The notes beneath the pieces are model-generated. The model saw nothing but the letters and a program-made list of their open reading frames with translations, made no database searches and had not been told where the DNA came from. 11,874 nucleotides of DNA, from contig CANPZQ010000056.1 of NCBI GenBank assembly GCA_947588775.1, positions 1-11,874 of the forward strand. Direction: 5' to 3'. The position numbers were made by a program, and so were the translations under genes. Each line of letters begins with the position of its first letter. Position 1 is the stretch's first letter. Origin of the DNA: an uncultured Clostridia bacterium. Its GTDB lineage: Bacteria > Bacillota > Clostridia > Oscillospirales > Ruminococcaceae. Below, in pieces: positions 6,462 through 11,874 of the stretch.

Positions 6462-7325
6462 TCAGGCTTTGCCGATGCAGCCGAAGATTTCCATCTTCTC
6501 CTTGACGGTGGCCTTGATGGCGTCGCAGCCGGGGGCGAGAACCTTTCTCGGGTCGAAGCCCTTGCCGACGAGGTCCTTTCCGTCCTCTATGTACTTGCGG
6601 ACGGCCGCCGAGAAGGCAATCTGGCACTCGGTGTTGACGTTGATTTTGGCTACTCCGAGGGAGATGGCCTTTTTAATCATGTCCTCGGGAATGCCGGTGC
6701 CGCCGTGGAGAACGAGGGGCATGTCGCCGACTTCGGCCTTGATTGCCTCAAGGGCGTCGAAGCGGAGGCCGGGCCAGTTGGCGGGATATTTTCCGTGAAT
6801 GTTTCCGATTCCGGCAGCGAGCATTGTAACTCCGAGGTCGGCAATCATCTTGCATTCTTTGGGGTCGGCGACCTCGCCCATTCCGACTACGCCGTCCTCT
6901 TCGCCGCCGATTGCGCCTACCTCGGCCTCGAGGGAGATTCCGAGAATGTCGCAGGTGTTGACGAGAGCGGTGGTGAGCTTGATGTTTTCCTCAATCGGAT
7001 AGTGGGAGCCGTCGAACATGATGGACGAGAAGCCGGCGTTGATGCAGGCCTTCGCGCCCTCAAAGGTGCCGTGGTCGAGGTGCAGAGCGACGGGAACGGT
7101 GATATTGAGGCACTTAATCATACCCTTTACCATTCCGACGACGGTGTCATAGCCGCACATATACTTTCCCGCGCCCTCGGACACGCCGAGGATAACGGGA
7201 GCCTTAAGCTCCTCCGCGGTCTGGAGTACGCACTTTGTCCACTCCAGATTGTTGATGTTGAACTGACCGACGGCATAGTGTCCGTCGCGCGCCTTGTTGA
7301 GCATTTCCTTTGCCGATACAAGCAT
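6462..7325 (-). CDS. fba: Class II fructose-1,6-bisphosphate aldolase
   Basis: Zinc-dependent aldolase that splits fructose 1,6-bisphosphate into glyceraldehyde 3-phosphate and dihydroxyacetone phosphate in glycolysis (cytosol). The 287-residue product shows VALHLDHGTFE with catalytic D84 and zinc ligand H85, SIMFDGSHYPIEENI at 101-115, EAEVGAIGGEEDGV at 133-146, zinc ligands H177 (GNIHGKYP) and H207 (LVLHGGTGIP), and the phosphate-binding KINVNTE at 227-233. Members that use other ketose phosphates (tagatose 1,6-bisphosphate) are close relatives, so the substrate is likely but not certain. The frame is open upstream to 7409, but the ATG at 7323-7325 is chosen because AGGAGGT (7333-7339) lies 7 nt upstream and MLVSAKEML is the normal N-terminus. 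Monocistronic, with its own promoter and terminator. Confidence 0.96.
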   Translation of the reverse strand: MLVSAKEMLNKARDGHYAVGQFNINNLEWTKCVLQTAEELKAPVILGVSEGAGKYMCGYDTVVGMVKGMIKCLNITVPVALHLDHGTFEGAKACINAGFSSIMFDGSHYPIEENIKLTTALVNTCDILGISLEAEVGAIGGEEDGVVGMGEVADPKECKMIADLGVTMLAAGIGNIHGKYPANWPGLRFDALEAIKAEVGDMPLVLHGGTGIPEDMIKKAISLGVAKINVNTECQIAFSAAVRKYIEDGKDLVGKGFDPRKVLAPGCDAIKATVKEKMEIFGCIGKA

Positions 7326-7380
7326 TGTTGTAACCTCCTGAATATAATGTCTTTTCGGGATAAAAATCCCCTGTAGGTAT

Positions 7381-7409
7381 ATTATAGCGTATATCGCGGA
7401 AAATTGCAA
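7381..7409 (-). promoter_or_regulatory. Sigma-A promoter of fba
   Basis: On the minus strand, TTGCAA (7404-7409), a 17 bp spacer and TATAAT (7381-7386), the same hexamer pair and spacing as the response-regulator promoter. The leader to the ATG is about 50 nt and contains a small GGGAT/ATCCC hairpin near 7357-7372. Confidence 0.85.
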
Positions 7410-7443
7410 GGTTTAGGGAGAAAAAATATTGGGGGGGAAGAGG

Positions 7444-7531
7444 GGGGCGCGGGGACGGAGCGGGGACGGCGAGGGAAAGGTGGGCGGGCGGGTGGGTGGG
7501 ACCGACGAAATTAGCGGAGTCCCCGCGCCCC
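7444..7531 (+). repeat. Palindromic G4-loop repeat, copy C (arm class 2, with inner inversion)
   Basis: Outer arms match perfectly over 13 bp (7444-7456 and 7519-7531). Further in, the left arm reads GGAGC but the right arm has GCGGAG where GCTCCG is expected, so pairing stops. The loop has five GGG tracts with single-base spacers at 7482-7500 on the plus strand. This copy begins about 35 bp upstream of the fba -35 box. Confidence 0.88.
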
Positions 7532-7549
7532 AATTCGCGACGAACCCGC

Positions 7550-7592
7550 CCCCCCGAAGCCCCCTTGCGGGGCCGAGCGGGGGTGGGCGAGG
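7550..7592 (+). repeat. Accessory GC-rich module, copy 1
   Basis: A segment (CCCCCGAAGCCCC then GAGCGGGGGTGGGCGAGG) that recurs within both ~190 bp composites, at 7678-7716 (minus orientation) and 9772-9807 (plus). Here it stands 18 bp beyond copy C. It could fold as an imperfect hairpin through its C-rich start and G-rich end. No coding potential that I trust. Confidence 0.7.
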
Positions 7593-7670
7593 AACGAATC
7601 CGGTCAGAGGCACGGAGGCGGAAGTCAGAAAACATACGATGAAGGCGGCAGTATAGCGCGTTTTTCCAAA
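7593..7670. other. Intergenic bases without a recognised feature
   Basis: Between accessory module 1 and the first ~190 bp composite I see no repeat copy, promoter or gene. Reading frames crossing 7204-8035 on the minus strand are shadows created by the GC-rich repeats. Confidence 0.5.
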
Positions 7671-7863
7671 GCCTGCCCCTCACCCGCCCCCGCTCCGCCC
7701 TGCGGGCTTCGGGGGGCGGGATTCGGCGCAGGCCGGGGATTGGGGCGCGTGCTTGCCGTGGGCTTTCTGCGTAAGTCCGGCGCGGCGAATGGGGCTGATT
7801 CCTGCGGCCGACATGGCTTTCTGCCCGCCACCCGCCCGCCCACCCCGCCCCATTCGCCGCGCC
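7671..7863 (-). repeat. ~190 bp composite repeat, left copy (contains palindrome D)
   Basis: This stretch recurs in inverted orientation at 9625-9814. It consists of the accessory module (7678-7716), a middle segment (GGGATTCGGCGCAGGC ... GCTTTCTGCGTAAG, about 7717-7777) that is nearly identical in both copies, and the palindrome at 7779-7863. The two composites enclose copies E and F and the whole ypeB gene. Confidence 0.85.
7779..7863 (-). repeat. Palindromic G4-loop repeat, copy D (arm class 3)
   Basis: Arms GGCGCGGCGAATGGGGC (7779-7795) and GCCCCATTCGCCGCGCC (7847-7863) match perfectly over 17 bp around a 51 nt loop. The C-tracts at 7831-7846 put the G-quadruplex motif on the minus strand, nearer the right arm than in the other classes. 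Confidence 0.93.
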
Positions 7864-7877
7864 TTGCCGGGTGCTGC

Positions 7878-7969
7878 GGGACGCGCGGCGGGAAAAGCTG
7901 CCTCCATCGTCCCACCCGCCCGCCCCCGCAGTTTCGCGCCATTTTTCCGCTTTTCCCGCCGCGCGTCCC
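7878..7969 (-). repeat. Palindromic G4-loop repeat, copy E (arm class 1, longest stem)
   Basis: Perfect 21 bp arms (7878-7898, GGGACGCGCGGCGGGAAAAGC outward to inward, and 7949-7969) around a 50 nt loop with C-tracts at 7911-7927. It lies 75 bp past the ypeB stop and could act as a 3' mRNA hairpin for that gene, though no U-run follows it on the minus strand. Confidence 0.93.
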
Positions 7970-8044
7970 TGCCCCGCTCCCACCGTCAAACCAACCATTC
8001 CAGCCCCCACAAAACTCGTTCAAGCAGTCGTGCAACCCCCGCCC
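7970..8044. other. Spacer between copy E and the end of ypeB
   Basis: Contains ACCGTCAA near 7982-7989, which is also found just beyond copy H (near 10000) and, as CCCGTCAA, beyond copy F (9617). This may be a right-hand extension of the class 1 elements. No terminator with a U-run was found for ypeB. Confidence 0.45.
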
Positions 8045-9382
8045 CTACACCGCCAACACTCCCGTATCGCTCTCAATGAGCATCAAAATATCCTCCTCGT
8101 CGCCCGTCATCGCGTTGACGTAGACGAGAACCGTTTTGTCGCCGTCGCGGCACTTGAGCTCGTAACAGAGCTTCTCCTTTACCGAATCAGTCGGGATAAC
8201 CGCGAGGCGGCAGTTTTCAACGCTGAGGCTGTCGGCGGCGACGTCCTTGGCTTCCTCCTCGCCGAGCTTCGGCTCCTCAAAATCGCGGTCGTGATGGTTC
8301 ACCAAAAATCCGCGCGCGTCGAAGCCGAGAATTTCCCCGTTGTCGAGGGCGACGGCGACCTTAATCAGGTCGGTATAGCAGATTACGCCGCCCTCGGAAT
8401 AGGCGTAATTGACGGTGCAGACGTTGTTATAGCATTCGTAGTAGGTTCTTTCCATGCCCTCTATTCCGAGATTTTCGAGATATTTTTCGGCATAGCCGCA
8501 TGCCTCTTCGGGGGAAATCACGGAATCGTCGACTGCGCGGCTTTTCATGCTGTAGACGGTGTATCCGCCGTTTTCGGATACCGCGCAGCGTCCTCCTTCG
8601 CACCAGAAGCAGTAGGACGGCATTTTTCCCTCCTCGCCGGCTTCGCAGTCAAGAACCCTGAAATCCTCAACTCCGAGTGCCAAAGCGGCCTTTTTTCGTG
8701 CTTCTTCAACATCGACGTGTTCGGCATTTTCGGTCATAAGCGGCGTTCTGTCGATGATGTGGTCGGAAAACGGGCCGTCATAGATAAGCTTCGGCATGTC
8801 CTTAAGGCCGTCCTCGATTTCCGAGAAGCCGTCGGTGATGAATACGCTCATCTCGCCGCCGATGTCCTCAAAGAGCTCCGAAACGCTCCTGTCGCTCGTC
8901 AGAAGCCGCGCTTTAAGCTGCCAGAGGCTGTTTTTGAGGCTTTCGGCGCATTCCCCGAGCTTAAGAAAGCTCTCTCTGTCCTCTTCGGAAAGCTCGTCGC
9001 CCGCCGTCGCGCGGGTTGAAAGAGAAACGGCGTAGTTTCCGACCTGAGAGAGAAATTTTTCCAGCCCGTCAAGCTCCATTCCCCAGACCGGGAGGCTCTG
9101 GAGGGCGGATTTTGCCTCCGCCGAGCTCTCCGTGAGCGAATTCGAGAGGCGGGTCATCATCGCGGGGGTCGAGGCGTAACGCCCCTTTTCCAAAACCGCA
9201 GAAATCCTGTCCGCCGACTGCGCGAGGCTCTCCACCGCCGCCGCATATCCCGAATCGACGGCGTTTTCAAGACGCGAAAGCTTACGCATATAAATTATAT
9301 TTGACGCGGCCAAAACGGCGATAATCGCAATCATAAATGAGGCGAACCGCACGATTCCGCGCCGGGAAAGAGTAGTTTTCAT
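8045..9382 (-). CDS. ypeB: Spore germination protein YpeB
   Basis: YpeB is established as the partner that stabilises and localises the cortex-lytic enzyme SleB in endospores, so this gene marks a spore former. The 445-residue product has an N-terminal membrane helix at about 12-31, a helical domain to about 190, the family signature KLIYDGPFSDHI at 198-209, and then three PepSY-like repeats (about 222-282, 288-358, 370-440), each starting with an EEA-type helix. Length fits the family (about 450). The frame is open up to 9421, but ATG 9380-9382 is preferred: AAAGGA (9391-9396) is 8 nt upstream and MKTTLSRRGIVRF is a typical start. SleB, usually encoded just upstream of ypeB, is absent here; upstream lies repeat DNA. 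I found no convincing sigma-G promoter. Confidence 0.92.
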   Translation of the reverse strand: MKTTLSRRGIVRFASFMIAIIAVLAASNIIYMRKLSRLENAVDSGYAAAVESLAQSADRISAVLEKGRYASTPAMMTRLSNSLTESSAEAKSALQSLPVWGMELDGLEKFLSQVGNYAVSLSTRATAGDELSEEDRESFLKLGECAESLKNSLWQLKARLLTSDRSVSELFEDIGGEMSVFITDGFSEIEDGLKDMPKLIYDGPFSDHIIDRTPLMTENAEHVDVEEARKKAALALGVEDFRVLDCEAGEEGKMPSYCFWCEGGRCAVSENGGYTVYSMKSRAVDDSVISPEEACGYAEKYLENLGIEGMERTYYECYNNVCTVNYAYSEGGVICYTDLIKVAVALDNGEILGFDARGFLVNHHDRDFEEPKLGEEEAKDVAADSLSVENCRLAVIPTDSVKEKLCYELKCRDGDKTVLVYVNAMTGDEEDILMLIESDTGVLAV

Positions 9383-9521
9383 TGCAAAATTCCTTTCATT
9401 TATTTGAGTATATTTTTCCACGTTACCGGCGGGATATTCTTGGGGAAAATTGGGTGTTCAGGGGGAGATGGCAGAGGCAGGCTTGTGGAAAAATTCAGAT
9501 GATGATTGCGGGAGCAGGACT
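9383..9521. other. Upstream region of ypeB
   Basis: Bases 9383-9425 are AT-rich and hold the ypeB ribosome site. On the minus strand GAATA and TATACT occur, but they are 22 bp apart, too far for a sigma-G or sigma-F promoter. The rest, up to copy F, shows nothing I can identify. Confidence 0.5.
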
Positions 9522-9604
9522 GCGCGGCGGGAAAAGCTGGTGCGTCGGTCCCACCCGCCCACCCATGAGGGTTTCGCGCCTTTTTCCCGCTTTTCCCGCC
9601 GCGC
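9522..9604 (-). repeat. Palindromic G4-loop repeat, copy F (arm class 1)
   Basis: Arms GCGCGGCGGGAAAAGC (9522-9537) and GCTTTTCCCGCCGCGC (9589-9604), perfect over 16 bp, around a 51 nt loop with C-tracts at 9550-9564. It has the same orientation as copy E on the other side of ypeB and shares loop bases TTTCGCGCC with copies E and H. Confidence 0.93.
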
Positions 9605-9624
9605 TTTCTCATAGCACCCGTCAA

Positions 9625-9708
9625 GGCGCGGCGAATGGGGCGGGGTGGGCGGGCGGGTGGCGGGCAGAAGCTCCGGCGGCCGCAGAAAGCAGCCACATTC
9701 GCCGCGCC
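9625..9708 (+). repeat. Palindromic G4-loop repeat, copy G (arm class 3)
   Basis: Arms match over 17 bp (9625-9641 with 9692-9708) with one mismatch (9638/9695). G-tracts at 9642-9657 lie on the plus strand. Reverse-complemented, it closely resembles copy D along its whole length, including the loop segment TTCTGCCCGCCACCC. Confidence 0.92.
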
Positions 9709-9814
9709 GGGCTTACGCAGAAAGCCCATGGCAAGCACGCACCCCAATCCCCAGCCTGCGCCGAATCCCGTCCCCCGAGGCCGCAGGCCGAGCGGGGGTG
9801 GGTGAGGCTCAGGC
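9625..9814 (+). repeat. ~190 bp composite repeat, right copy (contains palindrome G)
   Basis: Inverted counterpart of 7671-7863. It runs palindrome G (9625-9708), middle segment (9709-9771, GGGCTTACGCAGAAAGCCCA onward), then the accessory module (9772-9807). Similarity to the left copy stops close to 9814, giving a defined unit of about 190 bp. Confidence 0.85.
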
Positions 9815-9903
9815 CTTTTTCCGACATATCCACCCGCTTCAACTCCCCGCTGTCCCTCCATCACATATGCCCGTTTATGCGATTCGCCACAACTTCGCGC
9901 ACC
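9815..9903. other. Intergenic bases without a recognised feature
   Basis: Between composite G and palindrome H I see no gene, promoter or repeat copy. Frames crossing this stretch on both strands look like chance openings in GC-rich repeat DNA. Confidence 0.5.
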
Positions 9904-9984
9904 CGCGGCGGAGAAAGCTCCTGCGTCAGTCCCACCCGCCCGCCCCCGTAATTTCGCGCACATTTCCCCGCTTTCTCCGCCGCG
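9904..9984 (-). repeat. Palindromic G4-loop repeat, copy H (arm class 1)
   Basis: Arms CGCGGCGGAGAAAGC (9904-9918) and GCTTTCTCCGCCGCG (9970-9984), perfect over 15 bp, around a 51 nt loop with C-tracts at 9931-9947. The right end continues with CC as in other copies (GCGCC), whereas the left end has CC instead of the expected GG, so the outermost pairs are lost. It ends about 60 bp before the next promoter. Confidence 0.92.
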
Positions 9985-10046
9985 CCCTCGCCTCCCTGCA
10001 CCGTCAATCCACTTTTCGCCATTCCGACAATGCCCCAACACCCCCG

Positions 10047-10075
10047 TTGACATTTCCATCCCCGCAGTGTATAAT
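10047..10075 (+). promoter_or_regulatory. Consensus sigma-A promoter of the DUF1292-xylanase operon
   Basis: Perfect TTGACA (10047-10052), 17 bp spacer and perfect TATAAT (10070-10075). This is the strongest-looking promoter in the window. Nothing resembling a xylose-repressor or catabolite operator was clear around it. Confidence 0.9.
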
Positions 10076-10137
10076 GTCTCTGTCCGAGCGACAAAAATTA
10101 CTTGGAAAGGATGATTTTTACGGCTGAAAAGGCTATC

Positions 10138-10404
10138 ATGACGGTCATTAATGAGAATGACGAAATTATGGACGTCGACGTGCTCTTTACCTTTAAAAAT
10201 ACCGCGACGGGGGTATGCTATATCGTTTATACCGAGAATACCTCCGACGAAAACGGCGATACCGAGGTTTTTGCCTCGATTTTCGACCCCGATGACAAAA
10301 CGCTTTCGCTTCAGCCCATCGAAACCGAGGCCGAGTGGGCGATGCTCGAATCGAAGCTTCGGGAATATGAACGCGCCCACGGCGGGAAAGGATTTACATC
10401 ATGA
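10138..10404 (+). CDS. DUF1292-family small acidic protein
   Basis: A small acidic protein resembling the DUF1292 (YrzB-like) family, common in Firmicutes and of unknown function. From this start it has 88 residues. The core VDVLFTFKNTATGVCYIVYTENT, then EVFASIFDPDD and the closing PIETEAEWAMLESKL, is the typical pattern. The start is uncertain: ATG 10138 has GAAAAGG 5 nt upstream, while ATG 10111 and TTG 10102 in the same frame would add 9 or 12 residues, but a GGAAAGG abuts 10111 too closely. The stop overlaps the next start (ATGA, 10401-10404), so it is translationally coupled to the xylanase gene. A regulatory link to that enzyme is possible but not shown. Confidence 0.85.
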   Translation: MTVINENDEIMDVDVLFTFKNTATGVCYIVYTENTSDENGDTEVFASIFDPDDKTLSLQPIETEAEWAMLESKLREYERAHGGKGFTS

Positions 10405-11537
10405 ACTACAGAAACCTTTTTGCGGAAATCGGCATACCGCAGGCCGCGATTGACCGAAAAATCGCCGAAACCTTCGCCACTATGTTCTACGGAAGCGAAG
10501 AGGAGCGTATCTATCACCCCGTCGGCGACGACATGGGCTATATCGAGGATACCGGAAACATCGACGCGCGCACCGAGGGAATGTCCTACGGAATGATGAT
10601 GTGCGTTCAGCTTGATAAAAAAGAGGAATTCGACAGAATCTGGAAATGGTCGGTTACATATATGTATATGACCGAAGGCCGCCATGCGGGATATTTCGCA
10701 TGGTCCTGCAAGCCCGACGGAACGCCGAACGCCCATGGCCCCGCTCCGGACGGCGAGGAATATTTTGCCGCCGCGCTTTTGATGGCGTCTGCGAGGTGGG
10801 GCGACGGCGATGGCATTTTTGCATATTCGGAATGGGCGAGAAAAATCCTCCGCGACTGCATTCACCGCAACGGCGACGGTGAAAAGCCGGGAATGACAAT
10901 GTGGGACGAAACCAACCATCTTATAAAGTTCGTCCCGGAAACGCCCTTTACCGACGCTTCCTACCATCTTCCGCATTTCTATGAGATTTTCGCGGAACGC
11001 TCCGACCCGGGCGACAGGGCCTTCTGGAAGGAGGCCGCGCGGGCGAGCAGAGAATATCTCCGCCTTGCCTGCAACTCCGAAACCGGCCTCTGCACCGACT
11101 ACGGAAACTATGACGGAACGCCGCTCGCGCGAAGCTTCAACCCTCACGCCGGCCTGCACTACTCCGACAGCTACCGCACGGTATACAACATCGCTCTCGA
11201 CTGGTCGTGGAACCGTGCCGACGACTGGCAGCCGGGCGAATGCCGCAGGGTACAGAGGTTCTTCGAGAACGCCGGGGAAAAATGGAGCCTTGTTCCGCAC
11301 CCCGACGGGACCTTCACCGACGAGGAGGCGATGCACCCCGTCGCGATAAAATCAACGAAGGCGGCGGCCTCGCTTGCGGCCGTCGACGGCGCGAACCCGG
11401 AGGAAAGAGCCCTTGCCGAACGCCTTGTCCGCGAGTTCTTCGAGATGCCGCTCCGCACCGGAAAACGCCGGTATTACGATAACTGCCTCTATCTGTTTTC
11501 GCTGCTCATGCTGGCGGGGGAGTATAGGGTGTATTGA
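10401..11537 (+). CDS. GH8 reducing-end xylose-releasing exo-oligoxylanase
   Basis: Glycoside hydrolase family 8, inverting; the family member it resembles (Bacillus halodurans Rex, EC 3.2.1.156) removes xylose from the reducing end of xylo-oligosaccharides. The 378 residues align with that enzyme nearly end to end from memory. Probable general acid E59 (ARTEGMSYGMM), D117 (GPAPDGEEYF) and probable base D256 (HYSDSYR) are all present, as are HAGYFAWSC, SYHLPHFYE and RRYYDNCLYLF. The MHP turn at 311-313 corresponds to the loop that blocks the +2 subsite and makes the enzyme exo-acting. No signal peptide, so it acts in the cytosol on imported oligosaccharides. AAAGGA (10387-10392) precedes the ATG by 8 nt. 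No transporter or xylosidase gene is in the window. Confidence 0.93.
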   Translation: MNYRNLFAEIGIPQAAIDRKIAETFATMFYGSEEERIYHPVGDDMGYIEDTGNIDARTEGMSYGMMMCVQLDKKEEFDRIWKWSVTYMYMTEGRHAGYFAWSCKPDGTPNAHGPAPDGEEYFAAALLMASARWGDGDGIFAYSEWARKILRDCIHRNGDGEKPGMTMWDETNHLIKFVPETPFTDASYHLPHFYEIFAERSDPGDRAFWKEAARASREYLRLACNSETGLCTDYGNYDGTPLARSFNPHAGLHYSDSYRTVYNIALDWSWNRADDWQPGECRRVQRFFENAGEKWSLVPHPDGTFTDEEAMHPVAIKSTKAAASLAAVDGANPEERALAERLVREFFEMPLRTGKRRYYDNCLYLFSLLMLAGEYRVY

Positions 11538-11586
11538 GGCGGGTTTTGGCGGGGTTGGGCATTTTGCGGGTTTTGCGTGGGAGGAC

Positions 11587-11669
11587 GGCGCGGGGACGGA
11601 GCTAATTTCCCGGGTCCCACCCGCCCGCCCCCATAGCTTTGTCATCTTTTCCCGCTCCGTCCCCGCGCC
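11587..11669 (-). repeat. Palindromic G4-loop repeat, copy I (arm class 2)
   Basis: Arms GGCGCGGGGACGGAGC (11587-11602) and GCTCCGTCCCCGCGCC (11654-11669), perfect over 16 bp, around a 51 nt loop with C-tracts at 11616-11632. Its left arm and adjoining CTAATTT match copy C (reverse-complemented) apart from the 5 bp inverted block in C. It starts 49 bp after the xylanase stop. Confidence 0.93.
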
Positions 11670-11874
11670 TACTTTGGGCGGGCAACGGAAGGTTTGGGCT
11701 GTTGTCGCAGCTGAGGCGTTTGGGGCCTTTTTGTTGGGGCTGCTGGAGGACACCTTTATACTCCTATCGCCAAATTATGCAAGAGGCACATTTGGGAATC
11801 AGTGCCTTCTTTGTTGGGGGAACCAACGCCAGCGACAAAACTTGCTTTTCGGACTTCGCGGTCATAAATGACCG
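11670..11874. other. Terminal gene-free stretch with weak signals
   Basis: No gene I can support. A weak hairpin AGGC/GCCT followed by TTTTTG (11714-11733) might end xylanase transcription. On the minus strand a TTGCAT/TATAAA pair near 11755-11785 is a marginal promoter pointing back at the xylanase. A 33-codon minus-strand frame from 11865 to 11764 contains PTKKALIPKCASC, which I cannot place. Confidence 0.35.
11859..11874. repeat. Perfect 16 bp palindrome at the window edge
   Basis: CGGTCAT-AA-ATGACCG minus its central two bases is a perfect inverted repeat with 7 bp arms. It could be an operator for a gene beyond the window, or half of a larger structure that the window cuts off. Confidence 0.5.

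Noticed and set aside
6705..7376. A 223-codon plus-strand open frame opposite fba
   Set aside because: Antisense to a clear aldolase gene with its own promoter, ribosome site and terminator.
7204..8035. Long minus-strand open frames (up to 268 codons) over copies C to E
   Set aside because: They overlap fba's start and run through the palindromic repeats; similar peptide pieces such as GPTHPP/GPTRPP recur only because the DNA repeats recur. No ribosome site or family match.
9383..9440. Possible sigma-G promoter for ypeB
   Set aside because: GAATA and TATACT are 22 bp apart on the minus strand, outside the usual 17-18 bp, and the -10 match is poor.
7444..9984. Possible CRISPR array
   Set aside because: The repeats are irregularly spaced, occur in both orientations, have much longer palindromes than CRISPR repeats, and lack uniform spacers or cas genes.
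9400..10380. A 326-codon minus-strand open frame
   Set aside because: It spans ypeB's upstream region, three repeat copies, the consensus promoter and the DUF1292 gene in antisense; a by-product of GC-rich repeat DNA.
11374..11871. A 165-codon plus-strand frame across the xylanase end and copy I
   Set aside because: Starts inside the xylanase gene in another frame and crosses a palindromic repeat; no ribosome site or recognisable motif.

Overview
The window (11,874 bp, fairly GC-rich) looks like chromosomal DNA of a low-copy, uncultured-type clostridial Firmicute, most likely of the Oscillospirales/Ruminococcaceae-like gut groups (inference). Supporting signs are a CIRCE/HrcA-controlled groES-groEL operon, strong AGGAGG ribosome binding sites, a clostridial class II fructose-bisphosphate aldolase, and ypeB, a gene known only from endospore formers.

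Layout. 1-1890 (minus): groEL (3' end cut by the window) and groES, with a sigma-A promoter and CIRCE operator at 1929-1987. 2221-6341 (plus): a tightly packed transcription unit running response regulator, an acidic unknown protein, an HtrA-type protease, a GNAT acetyltransferase and a two-helix membrane peptide; most junctions overlap or nearly abut, which suggests an envelope/protein-quality-control operon. 6405-7409 (minus): fba with clear promoter and terminator. 8045-9382 (minus): ypeB. 10047-11537 (plus): a consensus promoter, a DUF1292 protein and a GH8 reducing-end xylose-releasing exo-oligoxylanase, coupled by an ATGA overlap.

The most striking content lies between the genes. Nine copies of one palindromic element fill the intergenic spaces at 4119-4308, 7444-7969, 9522-9984 and 11587-11669. 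Each has two GC-rich arms of about 16 bp around a loop of 50-53 nt (total usually 83 bp). Arm sequences differ between copies but in most copies the two arms still match perfectly, so changes are compensated. The loop always carries a C-run/G-run block of four or five G3-or-longer tracts with single-base spacers, a strong G-quadruplex motif. Two copies are part of longer ~190 bp composites, in inverted orientation on either side of ypeB. No transposase is present in the window. I regard this repeat family as the candidate undescribed system.

No rRNA, tRNA, CRISPR array or transposase gene was seen. Function calls rest on reading the translations and on remembered family motifs; no search was run.
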